From Mesotaenium endlicherianum (lineage: Eukaryota > Streptophyta > Zygnematophyceae > Zygnematales > Mesotaeniaceae): a stretch of 31,817 nucleotides of DNA. The stretch is from NCBI GenBank assembly GCA_009602735.1, contig WELA01013799.1:639059-670875 (forward strand). The letters run 5' to 3'. Under the pieces are notes generated by a model. The model did not search any database, was not told where the DNA came from, and saw nothing but the letters and a program-made list of their open reading frames with translations. Each line of letters starts with the position of its first letter. Position 1 is the first letter of the stretch. Positions 1 to 9,434 of this stretch are shown here, one piece after another. A program made the position numbers and the translations under genes.

Positions 1-4
1 TTTG

Positions 5-20
5 CCCCCCCCCCCCCCCC
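5..20. repeat. Poly-C tract at contig start
   Basis: Sixteen consecutive C residues follow TTTG at the left edge. The right edge of the window also ends in a C run. Homopolymers at both ends suggest that the assembly broke there, rather than that this is a biological end. Confidence 0.9.
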
Positions 21-330
21 TAGAGGCTTATGTGCAGGGAGGAAGGAGGGCGCTGATGGTGGGGGCCGGGGGGGGCGCTGCATGCCCTGCCTAATGTACG
101 GCCTTGCGAATGTTAGCGGGGGCCCTGTCAGTGATTGAGAGCTGAGAGCTGGAAGAGGCTTCTGCTTCCGGGGACGTCTCAGAGCGGGGCTCCACTCTCC
201 ACAGGGTACGCCACGCAGTCCGGGGGACCAGACGCGTTCCCTCTGGCTGCCACATCGTCGCTTTTCCCTGAGGGCGCTGCCTGCCCCAGCCCACCCCAGC
301 ATCAGGAGTGTGGGCTGTGATGTGGTAGAG

Positions 331-359
331 CCCCCCCTCCCTCCCTCCCTCCCTCCCTG
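331..359. repeat. CCCT microsatellite ending at an N
   Basis: A run of C is followed by about five tandem CCCT units and stops directly at an unknown base (360). The N probably marks an unresolved repeat length. Confidence 0.9.
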
Positions 360-1396
360 NCCCACGCCTGCCTGCCGGCCAGCCAATTCCAGCCTCTTCC
401 ATCCGCTTTGTGTGTGCGCAGTGAGGATTCCTTCAGGGGCGCGGGCGAAGGGCGAAGGGGCTGTCAGCGGGGCCCCTTGCTTAGCTCATGCCTGAGAGTC
501 AGCTAGAGGCTGGAGGGGCATGCGGGCATCGCCCACGCGCCCCCCCGCGCGTGACCAGCTCTTGAACGGGCGCGTCCAGCCAGCCCCAGAGGAGGGATTA
601 CTAGGCGGCTCCTGCTTTGGTCTGCTATGTGTCTTCCTTTGCTGTCTGTCCTCCTGTCGCTGGCCGCCTGGCCGTTTGGCTGTGGGGAGCTATTGGCACG
701 TCCTTCAAACTAATGCGACGTCGTCAATGGCCTCCCTTCTTGCAAGCGTTACGGGGGTGTGGGAGGACTCTTGGAAACCTCGATTGTGTTTTTAATTCTT
801 GTCAACGACGAGTAAGTTTTATGTAAGACCTTTCCATCTCTCCGGCAACTTCTCTTATTTCTGTGTCAGATTCCATGCCTCCGAATTTTCGCATTCCAGA
901 TGATGTCATTCTTACATTCTTATATGGGATACACATCTTTGAGGTAATCTTTTATTGAGAATATTGAAATGTGATGTGCGCTGTTGGGGCTACTATGGCA
1001 TGTGACAAAGTCTTGTTCTTTGTTGCCCTTTCTCCTACCTTGTCTTGGCACTACATTTTGTTTCGCCTACATGTCACTCAAAGAGTGGTCAAGCGTCACC
1101 AAAAAAGTATGTGGCTCCCTTTTTTCATGTTTCAAGTTGCATGACTATGTTGAAATGATATCAAACAATCAACAGGGACCTCATGCGTCCAGGCCTCATA
1201 TGCTTGTCTGTATAATTTTCCCAAATACCTATGAATAGAATTTGGACTGCCTTCGCGGCCCTGTTTACAACTCCTAGCAGTGCCTTTTTCCATGGAAAAG
1301 TCTAACATGAAGGTAACTTAATTCACTAAAAGATTGAAAATGTTAGAGGTGTGATTATCCTTGAAAGTATGACGCCTTTCAATGCACGAACATTGT

Positions 1397-2809
1397 CTAC
1401 GCCTTACACAAATTGCAGTCTTTGCCTTTTTTGTGTGTGCCTACAATTTTGGTAGGGACACCCCTGTGAGTCCACCTTGCACTTGCAGCAGCTGGGGCTG
1501 GGGCAGTCTGGGAAACCACCTTGCTAGGGCCTTCATCATGGGGATGGCTGAAGTTGCACATGGCATCCATGATCTCCAAGTAGTTGTCGAACCTGTCTTC
1601 GTCGGGATGTGCCATCTTGTAAGAGATGAACACATTAGCAAGCAAGCCATCAAAGATTCCCCAATAGGCCCTATGCCACCACTTCCTATTCACCAACACC
1701 CTCTGCCACCACTTCCAATTCACCAACACCCTCTCAGTGCTATAGTTTCTAGCTAGACACATAGCATTAAATTGATCAATTGCATCCTTGTACAAGTTAT
1801 AGTGTATACTTATTGGTCTCAACAGCTAGCTGCTCAATGAACCAAATAGGCATGAGCAAATAGAACACTCCAAATGGAGAGAGAGCTCGGAACTTTCTGT
1901 CCGAGATGCCAATTAGACCATGGTGATTGCTCTTACTCAGTTGCAGGAGCTCCTCATCATAGGAATGTCCAGTAGCTGCTGGCTGCCAGTGCCACACTTC
2001 TTCAGCTTCTTCCTCCTCGGCCTCCTCCTCCACTTCCATCATGCTGACAGCAATTGGAACATTGTTATCTTCTTCGTCCTCGGTTGAGCTCTCTCCAGAC
2101 TCATCACTGCTGGCATCAGAGTCAGAATCTAATGCTATTTCTTTGCCCTCCTCACTCATGCTAGCCTTCTTGGTCTTACTCATAAACTTGCTCCCGAAAG
2201 CAGAAGCTGGGATGTGATATTCTTACTTCCAGATGGCCTGCCTCTTTTTCTAGGGGCCTCGGATTCAGTGGCATGGCTGTCATCTAAGCTCACGGGAGTG
2301 AGGTCTTCCTCCTCATGCAACTCAGTGTCAAGAATGGTTGTCTGAGACTCTCGGAATAAAGTATGAGAGTCAGGTCGAGAATCTGGTTAGATCCCTTTGA
2401 AAATCCGTTTGTAAACACCTACGTTAACCTTCTCAAAGCCCACAGTAAAGTCCCTTAGATTTGGGACAAGAAAAGACTTCAAATACTTGGGTCTAGTTTT
2501 GTCATAAGGGGAAATAAGAGTGTAACTATCATCCTGCCCCTTCTTTGGCTCACACTTCTTCTTCACATCTCCGCCTAAGAAAATGTCCTCACAATCGTCC
2601 TTAAAATGGTCATACGCCCATGTCCGGCCAAAGAACACGGCCGGTACCATGATCATACACCTTAATAAAACGTCGCGAGAGCTGTCGTCGTCAGCCATAG
2701 CGGAAATGCAAGACGACACACGAAGAAGAAGGGTCAGTTTCATGTTGAACAAAGGCACTTCTGTTCGATGAAATTGATTTTTTGACCCGTATGGAAAATG
2801 ACCCCCCAT
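1397..2809 (-). pseudogene. piggyBac-like transposase, internally deleted
   Basis: Reading right to left, four pieces line up as one decayed gene. Piece 1 (2809-2387; a plausible ATG at 2698 begins MADDDSSRDV) ends with VGVYKRIFKGI and a stop. Piece 2 continues in the same frame and carries the AT-hook core RGRP at 2234-2245 (RKRGRPSGSK). After a frameshift at ~2190, piece 3 (2183-1797) has an acidic Ser/Asp/Glu region and then SPFGVFYLL and VETNKY, resembling the piggyBac N-terminal domain that ends in an ETNxYA-like motif. Piece 4 (1822-1397, another frame) starts at HYNLYKDAIDQFN, resembling the C-terminal YN...GVDxxD region. It goes on through KWW and IFDGLLANVFISYK and ends near a CNLC zinc-binding remnant. 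The three-aspartate catalytic core that should lie between pieces 3 and 4, normally several hundred residues, is absent. The family call rests on motif order, not on an alignment. No TTAA-flanked inverted termini were found. It could be a non-autonomous element or a dead copy. Confidence 0.7.
1675..1734 (-). repeat. 30-bp tandem duplication in piggyBac remnant
   Basis: Two adjacent 30-bp units (1675-1704, 1705-1734) differ at one base. On the minus strand each encodes ten residues of the form RVLVNxKWWx, so the KWW motif of the transposase C-terminal region is doubled in frame. This is probably replication slippage in a dead gene. Confidence 0.85.
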
Positions 2810-5399
2810 GCACGCGATTTGTCGCTTGCTTCTTGTAATTTAATGGCAGGTACCTTGTGATATAGGCTATCGTTTAAGATTATTTTCACAGAAAACTAAT
2901 CAATATTAAAGAATTTCGAGCATGTGCCAGGGGGCCAAGTAATTGGGCCAAAAAATGACATATGGGCCATATGGGCCCCTCCACGCCATGTAGTGTTAAG
3001 TATATAGAGTAACGGATTGATGACTACTTTCCACTTATTCTACTTTTCTTTGCTCAATATGAGTGTTGTGCCTCTCCGTATCTGCCTTCTCTGCACGTGT
3101 TCTTGTAGCCTACACGTGTGTCGTTGATCATTGATCGATGCAGTGTTATCGGTGATTGGTCAAGTCTTGTTTATTGTTGTCTCTACCCAATTGGTTGACT
3201 TGGCTGGCAATTGCAAAGTTTCCTTAATCAGTAACCTTAAGTTCTATACACCACAAGCTTACTTCCATGACTTCTATTTTTAAAAAATTTCCTATAGTTC
3301 AATTTTGCAAAACGTTTGAGTGCCTTCAACTTATCTTACGAATGTAGAAGTTACTACTTATAGGGGGGACTCATGCCCAAGTCAGCAGATCAACAAGTTT
3401 TGTATAGTTGCACAAGTTAATTGCAAGCAATTGCATGAGCCTTTAAAATTTTGAAGAAAGTCACTTTTTCAAGCTTTTGCTATACTTTTGATTGAATGAC
3501 AAGCTTTCAAACTCTTAACCCTAGAGCAACCCATTGCTATTTGGCCGGAGCTTCTTTGCTCTTAGTGGCACTCATCAATTCTTCAATGTGAGTCAATTTT
3601 TCTCAGTTGTTCACTGAGAAATTATTCTAGCATTTGCTTTTTGCCAGGTTATTTGTAAGAACTTGAATTCTGACAAGTAATTTACCATTTTATGCGTCTT
3701 TTGTACGCTGGTGTTCTCTTTACATTTTATACTTAAAATTTTCACAGTAGATCGAATCGCCAACCCTTAGCCTCTCAAAGAGTTAATATCCTACCAAAGA
3801 AACTTCCGAGTGCTATTCTATCTAGTTCAAGATGTAAAAGAAAAAGGAAATTTCAAAAGAATTGGCAAAGCGTAGCTCCGTGGCTCCTCATTTCCTTGGG
3901 GTTGCTGTTCTTGCCTATGCACTCTCCTCTTCTCCTTTCTTACGCAAAAACAAACTCTACTTTGTGCTTACTTGTATCTTTGTCCAAAATTGGCACAATT
4001 AAGCAGATTCGAGGTCATTTCGACCCTTAAAGTGTTCGTATTTTTCCTTCAGCGAAAGTCAACACTAGCCTCTGACCACTCTCCCAGCGTGTTGACGAGG
4101 TGCATCAAAACTCCTCTCAAGCAACAAAAGCTTGTTGTGTCACGTGTGGGCAAGTGGGAGGAGTGGATCTTCTCTCGAGGGTTGTATTCCTAAAACACAC
4201 TCCCATAGAAAACACTTTGTACTCTTGGAAGGGGACCTCCTCCGGGAGATTTTTGCCCCAAGGAACAACCTCCGTTGGAAACCCAAAAGAGTGGTTTTCT
4301 TATGGAACCATTGAGGTTTTATCCTTGCAGTTAAAAGTATGTTGAACACCTCAACCATTTGCTTGTCCTTGCGGAATGAATGAAGGAGATTGGGTTATTA
4401 AAGCCTATTTGACGTGACCATTGACGTAATGTTTGAGTTTGTGGTCTTTTGCAAAGTTTACCTATGGTTTATTCTGCATTATGATTGACGCGTCGATGGC
4501 ACTAGTACGACAATCGCCTAGACAACCTCTATTCCAAACGATCAAATGGGAAGTCATCTACCCTCTGTTCCAACCTTTGTATCGCCCCAACTTGATCTGC
4601 TAGTATCGCCCCTACGAAGACTTGCGCATAGCACGTGCCTAGCCAGAGCCCAACTCCCCCTCCTACTCGGAGCTATCCATTTTGGGTACAAAGGCGCGTG
4701 TGCGGTCAAATCTCATGACCGCCATTGCAGTGATCACAAGTGTTTTTCGAGTGACACATATGACAAGTGTGCATATTTTTGCAGCATGCGGATGCGGCTT
4801 GACAATTTGTGTGTGCCAAAGTGAATGAGATCTCACAAAGGGTCTGGCAATAATTATTTCAATATTGCACATTTACATCGCTGCCCGACAGCTTGTGTTG
4901 AACCTCGTCTGTCACTGGAATGTACTTGACTTTAGTAAATACACATAACATTATTGCAGTGCACTTTATTTTCTGACCAATCACAGTGCACTTGATGTTT
5001 CCTTTGCGTGTTGGTGGCCCAAGTTTTAATCGACGACTTTCTTTATTTCATACATTTAAGACAACTTTTGCCTGTTCTGTTGACCATAACGTTGTTGGCA
5101 TAATAAAGGTGGAGAACTGGCCAATTGCAGGAAAGTGGCAATAGATTGTCCATTTTTGGAAATGGTCGTCTCACTAGCCGTTTCAAGCACATCCAGACCC
5201 AATATTGATGGTCACAAGTTGCAATGTTTTGGATATTTGGAGGCGTTGATTCACTTGAAGCTCATTTCTACGCTCGCAAAAACGGAGCTATTTCATTTCT
5301 GTGCTTGTCCTTTTCAATGTTTGGCCTAGATAAGCAACAAAAACTGGTCCTTGTTTTGGACGTAGATGGCCATTGGTAGTTATTTGCCCTATGCATCAC
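2810..5399. other. AT-rich intergenic stretch, no gene recognised
   Basis: No ORF in this 2.6-kb stretch shows a domain I recognise. The longest frames (4100-4345, 4546-4824) have no family signature. The right third (about 5135-5399) may contain scrambled integrase sequence belonging to the PHD-tailed pol remnant that follows, because SRPNIDGH near 5180-5210 loosely recalls the gypsy integrase P-x-TDGQ motif. That reading is weak. A cluster of TGGGCC motifs lies at 2944-2979. Confidence 0.4.
2944..2979. promoter_or_regulatory. Cluster of TGGGCC (site II-like) motifs
   Basis: Three TGGGCC/TGGGCCC motifs lie within ~36 bases, and the sequence around CATATGGGCCATATGGG is partly palindromic. 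In plants, TGGGCY site II elements in proximal promoters are bound by TCP factors. The cluster sits ~140-250 bases upstream of the 5' end of the minus-strand piggyBac-like gene. It could be a remnant of its promoter or of the element's terminal region. No expression evidence is available. Confidence 0.3.
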
Positions 5400-6176
5400 T
5401 TGCACCAATTTGAGAGTGGTGTGACAGCGTCCACTAAAGCAACGCGTTGCCATGGCTTGCTATGGGGTACAAATTCAGCAAGCAGGCCTCGTTGGCCTTG
5501 CACTCGCCGTACTTTGTGCTCTACGGCTTGTATCTTGTTTTGTTGGCAGCATGCAACCCCCCCAGTCGTCGACGATGTGCTTAACCTTGACAACCCAGCA
5601 ACATGTTGCGCTTGCGTACGTCAGCGTGCTCAACACTTTTGCCGGCTGCAGGCGATGTCCATAGAAAATCTTGGCATTGCTCAATATTGCAACACCCACA
5701 AGTTTGCTATGACTCGCAAGGGTACCTATCGACCGCGGATGCTACAATTTGCGTCAGACAGCATTGTCTATCTTCAACGCCAGAGGAAGAACACGCTTAT
5801 CCCAAGCAGCTTGCCCATCATCTTGCAAGTCAAGCGGGTTCTGAGTTCTTGGGTACTAGAGCTTGAAGGCTCAAACGGACGTCTACACGGGGACCACACA
5901 ACAAACTATGGTCCTTGCCATTTGCCCAACCTCAACCTGCAGTTGCTCCCTTGCGACGCTCTGCCGCCGAGGTGGCAAGTTTTGCCCATGCCAAATTTGC
6001 TACAACCTAGGACGTCCAGCGAAGATGCTGCTTTACGACACCTGCAACCTCAACTTCCACATCGACTGTCTCAACTTGCTCCTGACGAAGGTCTCAGCAG
6101 GCAATTGATCCGCGAGGAGTGCACCGCGCTCCCACGCAACAAAGACAACGGCTCGTGTACCCATTGCTAAGAGCTG
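5400..6176 (+). pseudogene. gypsy-type pol C-terminus with PHD finger remnant
   Basis: This is the tail of a retrotransposon polyprotein, mostly open in one frame. In order it shows PPVVDDVLNLDNP, a helical stretch with ENLGIAQYCNTHKFA, then YRPRMLQF and VYLQRQRKNTL. This resembles the region after the integrase core in a group of algal gypsy-like elements, where a beta-barrel of the form YRPxxxxFxPGDxVYLQ is usual. GPCHLPNLN follows. After a frameshift (~5960-5980) a PHD zinc finger is readable at 5989-6108: CQIC, then MLLYDTC, NLNFHIDCL, and AGN before a stop. The spacing C-x4-H-x2-C fits PHD. The third cysteine is replaced by Tyr (LLYDTC instead of LLCDxC), and the usual Trp after AGN is a stop (TGA, 6106-6108). 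The last Cys pair survives only partly, in the original frame (REEC). The upstream integrase and RT are missing. No LTRs of this element were located. Confidence 0.65.
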
Positions 6177-6919
6177 GATAAAAATAAGAACATTGCAATG
6201 TTTTCTCTTTCTCTTCTTCACATTGTATGTATATAATTTTTTTTTGATTATTGCTTAAATGATGCTTTCATATTTGCAACAAAACACTGCTAAGAGACTC
6301 CCTTATTATGTGCCTTCATAGGTAAGGCACACACGACAAACTCCTCATAAGCAAGAGAGTTAGCACCGATTCGTCCGCAAAAACATTTTAGCGACATTGT
6401 TGCACTGAAATTTTCATCACTTTTGTCACTAACCATCTCAGCCGGTGATCAGATGTCGCCGACCAAATTTTATGTGGCCTGTCCAACTCTGGTACAGATT
6501 CTTGCTTGCTATTTGGGATCTCACTATCAATGAAGTCTTGTAGCTGTGCATCTTCTGATGTTGCACTTCCCATGGATCGTCATGCAATTCACTCTCTAGT
6601 GAACACTTTCGTCAAAACCTTGCACAGGCTCTACTAAATGGTATGCTCCACCACTCCTCAATTGCATCAAAAAATCAATCTCGCATGGCCCCTTTTCAGG
6701 GTTGGTCGATGCGTGTTTTGCTATATTCCAATACACAATTCTTTCGGACATTCTTGTTCACTTAAGAACCAAGTTAAAAGAGTTTCTCAAAATTAGTGCA
6801 CAAGTGACTACTTCTAGACTGACCTTTTAGCCATGTTGATGGTTTCACAAAAATCAATCAGAATCAGTGTTAGAATTAACACTAGTTTTACTGCCTATAA
6901 CACCGAAACAGACACCACA
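6177..6919. other. Non-coding stretch, nothing recognised
   Basis: AT-rich sequence between the PHD-tailed pol remnant and the solo LTR. Only very short ORFs occur, without family signatures. It may include the 3' untranslated part or a decayed LTR of the PHD-tailed element, but no repeated partner was found in the window. Confidence 0.4.
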
Positions 6920-6924
6920 ACAAC

Positions 6925-7623
6925 TGAAAGGGGCAAAGTGCCCTAGTGGAAGCGTAGTGACTCACAAGGAATTGCTAAGAAAGCTTAGGAAAATAACTTG
7001 ACATTTTGAGTGGAAAGAAACTGCTCACAAATGATGTAGGATGAAAGGCCTTGTCATTACAAACCCGTAGAAATTTACAGAAGTGAAAACTGATAAGAAA
7101 CAAAGAAGTTATGCCTATTTATAATTTTCTGCCTAAGTGCTCCTCCCTAGGAGGAAGCTACGGATTTTTCTGAGTGTTCGTCAAATCGTCCCTTCCAGAA
7201 TATTCGTGAGTAAGCCAGATCAGTCTAATCTGACGTGTCGGGCCGAATTGACGTCCACATACATGCATCGACATTACTAGAATATTCTATCTTAGACGCG
7301 CTAGGCTAAACCGAAACTTCTAGGTAAATCGACCTAGTCGGCACTCCGCGTCAGCCGAACTTACGTGAAGGTTCGAGTTCATTCTAACGGGCCAGATCGC
7401 TCGACGCTGTCGGTCAATCCGACGGTCGCGCCCACCGCAAATTAAGGACAATCGTCAACCGACCTCAAAACTAATTAAACTTCGGAAATCCGTAACTCTC
7501 TCAATACCAAATTTGACAAACTTTATATCAAAATGAGCACCAAAATGCACTCTTCACTACTGTACAATCAAAACATACTTTCATGAAACTCAAAAATGCA
7601 CTTTATAAACCTATGACCTCACA
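6925..7623 (-). mobile_element. Solo LTR of the F1 chromovirus family
   Basis: This 699-bp block is an inverted copy of the F1 LTRs at 20741-21473 and 26131-26900. Read on the minus strand it begins TGTGAGGTCATAGG and ends CCCCTTTCA. It is flanked on both sides by the 5-bp target duplication ACAAC (6920-6924 and 7624-7628). With one LTR only and intact flanking duplications, it is what remains after recombination between the two LTRs of a former full-length insertion. It keeps a TATA-like box (minus strand, about 7115-7123), so it could still act as a promoter pointing left, but no evidence of that is visible. Confidence 0.93.
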
Positions 7624-7628
7624 ACAAC

Positions 7629-8139
7629 CTACCTTTGAATGCTTATAATATTTATGTGGTACATAAGAGCCATATATAAACTGAATCTACTTTAAGTAAG
7701 CAATCTGGCTATGTACTTCTTCCAATTTTCCCAAGATTTGTAAGTGTACTTTTTTGTCCTACAAGGGGAACACATGTGTGAGGTCTCACAAGTAGATTTC
7801 TTCTCGGCGCAATAGCCGAAAAAGTACAACTTATTTTTTCCAGCATACATCCTACTGTAAGGAGAACACTGCACTGTACAGATATACAATTCATTTAGTA
7901 TCCTGGCTGCTCACCAGCTTAAAGTTTGGGACCCAAATTGACACCAAGTTTTTTGGTCAGTGGTCCCATAAGGAAACTAAGAAGTGCATCATGCAGATTC
8001 ATTGTTTGGTGCATATCTTCTGTAATTCTTCATGAAAATCATTAAAAGAAGTTCAAGCATACTTGGAATACCCTACACAAGCACTCTGAAACATGAGAGC
8101 ACCAAAAATATGTGAAGGAAGAATTTAAGTTGGGAAGAT
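7629..8139. other. Non-coding, possibly 3' internal end of an old element
   Basis: No gene is recognised. The final ~15 bases (AAGTTGGGAAGAT) resemble the polypurine tract of F3 (AAGTTGGAGGGAT) and lie directly before an F3-like LTR start. The stretch may therefore be the last internal part of an old plus-strand element related to F3. Confidence 0.35.
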
Positions 8140-8268
8140 TGTGATGAATCAGTTCATTATTTATTTAATTAAATGCACATAACATGTATCATTAAATAAG
8201 TAATATGTCGATATACTCACATGTGCAGGTTCATTGAAATGAACATATATCGATATAATGCGAGTTTA

Positions 8269-8375
8269 CTTTGTCAAAAAGGTCAGCAGGATGATATTTG
8301 TATCATAGTGTAGTTTGCTGACTTTGTTGAAAAGGTCAGCAAGATGACATTCTGTATCAAAGTAAAATTTGCTGA
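8269..8375. repeat. Two-copy 53-bp tandem repeat
   Basis: CTTTGT...AAAAGGTCAGCA...GATGA...TTTGCTGA occurs twice with a 53-base period (starts 8269 and 8322) and several mismatches. It lies inside the presumed F3-like LTR remnant. Confidence 0.75.
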
Positions 8376-8447
8376 GAATATGTGTATATATATAGGACAT
8401 CATATCAGTAGGTTGATATATAGTAAGCTCGTATAATAATAGTCAGC

Positions 8448-8615
8448 ATACTTCGACTCAGTACGCTGAGGATAGATATATTCATCTAGGTAATTATTTA
8501 CGGTATACTTGGACTCAGTACGCTGAGGATAGATATATTCATTGAGGTAATTATTTACGGTATACTTGGACTCAGTGCGCTGAAGATAGATATATTCATT
8601 TAGGTAATTATTTGT
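8448..8615. repeat. Three-copy 57-bp tandem repeat
   Basis: Three near-identical units start at 8448, 8505 and 8562 (each ATACTT-x-GACTCAG...GATAGATATATTCAT). The 57-base period is 19 codons, and one minus-strand frame stays open across all copies with a repeated NNYLNEYIY/QRTESKY pattern. The frame is short (8400-8627) and has no known domain. I read this as a non-coding tandem repeat that happens to stay open. Confidence 0.85.
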
Positions 8616-8746
8616 AGATTTGCACATGTGACCGTAGTATACTGAAAGTCGGGAGGTCGACTGAGATTTGGTAAATTGATGTCCTACCAGTGTGGTAAAT
8701 TCCTGGGTAGGCAGAGCCGTCGTCAGTCAACGGAACAGTTAGGACT

Positions 8747-9434
8747 TGAAAGGGGGAAGGGTGCGGGGAGTGCGCCATACACACCCACGCACCCTCACTC
8801 GCGAGTGGAAGCGTGCACGAGGACCTTTCCTAGTTGCATACACAAGGTGGAGTGGCCTGGTGGTGTGCCACCCTTGCAAGAGAGAGAGGGCTACATGAGA
8901 GGAATGGAAAAGAACTCCCTTTATTAAGAAAAGTTGTGTACAAGTTGAAAAGGTTAGACTAGACTAGACAAGACAAGACTAGGCTCCCTCTTTTTATGCT
9001 TCAACTCTAAGTGTCCTCTCTAGCAAAGTACCTCCAGAACCTTCTACTATGGCTCCTTACATGTAGGTGACCTTGCCTAGTTGGACAAGCTAGCACACTC
9101 ACACGCACACAATCACGCTCTAGAATATTCTACTACACAATCCACTAACTCCTCACGGAGCTTCTAGAATTTCCACAATTACTTTGGCACTCTACGTAAT
9201 CGTACGTAGTTTCTGGAACCCTCATGATTTAATGTCCTACTTTCTGGACTCCAACCAAAATTCTCGTCACTGGACCTGTCCTTGTCACTATATTAAAGTG
9301 AAAAACTCCCAAAATTTATAATTTTCTCAATAATTGTCCAAATAACTTGAAATAAAGACCAAAGTTCTTCTAAAATTACACTCTATGCATATATAATGCT
9401 AGAAAGATACAAACTATTCTTTGATAACCTTACA
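8747..9434 (-). repeat. 3' LTR of F2
   Basis: This 688-bp LTR, read on the minus strand, starts TGTAAGGTTATC and ends CCCCCTTTCA. It is a direct copy of 27045-27756 with scattered substitutions and a shorter AT-rich part near its start. A TATA-like CATAAAAAG lies on the minus strand near 8993-9001. The purine tract GAGGAGGGGGG lies immediately upstream (minus strand, ~9436-9448). Confidence 0.92.

Larger units (their letters stand above)
1..1396. other. GC-rich left flank, no gene recognised
   Basis: The first ~700 bases are GC-rich and then grade into AT-rich sequence. Short open frames exist on both strands, but none has a recognisable domain, consistent codon usage or a splice pattern I can defend. 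The stretch could be a UTR or intron of a gene lying left of the contig edge. The GC-rich character matches the DUR3 end of the window and differs from the transposon-rich middle, so this may be the edge of a genic island. That last point is inference. Confidence 0.5.
8140..8746 (+). mobile_element. Remnant of a diverged F3-like LTR
   Basis: The start TGTGATGAATCAGT matches the F3 LTR start TGTAATGAATCAGT and is preceded by a purine-rich tract matching the F3 polypurine tract. The body is rich in CAGC/GCTGA motifs, as in the F3 LTR, but has diverged and expanded into tandem repeats. The right end is uncertain: the outer element F2 inserted at 8746/8747 and the sequence may resume after 27761. 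Low overall similarity makes this a tentative call. Confidence 0.4.

Noticed and set aside
5..20. Poly-C as telomere or chromosome end
   Set aside because: A pure C run is not the plant telomere unit (CCCTAAA), and the same feature at the other end points to assembly breaks.
91..495. GC-rich overlapping ORFs at the left end
   Set aside because: They are low-complexity frames created by GC-rich sequence and the CCCT repeat on both strands.
4546..4824. Cys/His-containing ORF as an integrase zinc finger
   Set aside because: Spacing of Cys and His does not fit HHCC or a known finger, and no neighbouring integrase motifs are readable.
8448..8615. Regular 57-bp repeats as a CRISPR-like array
   Set aside because: The units are contiguous near-identical tandem copies without variable spacers, and the genome is eukaryotic.
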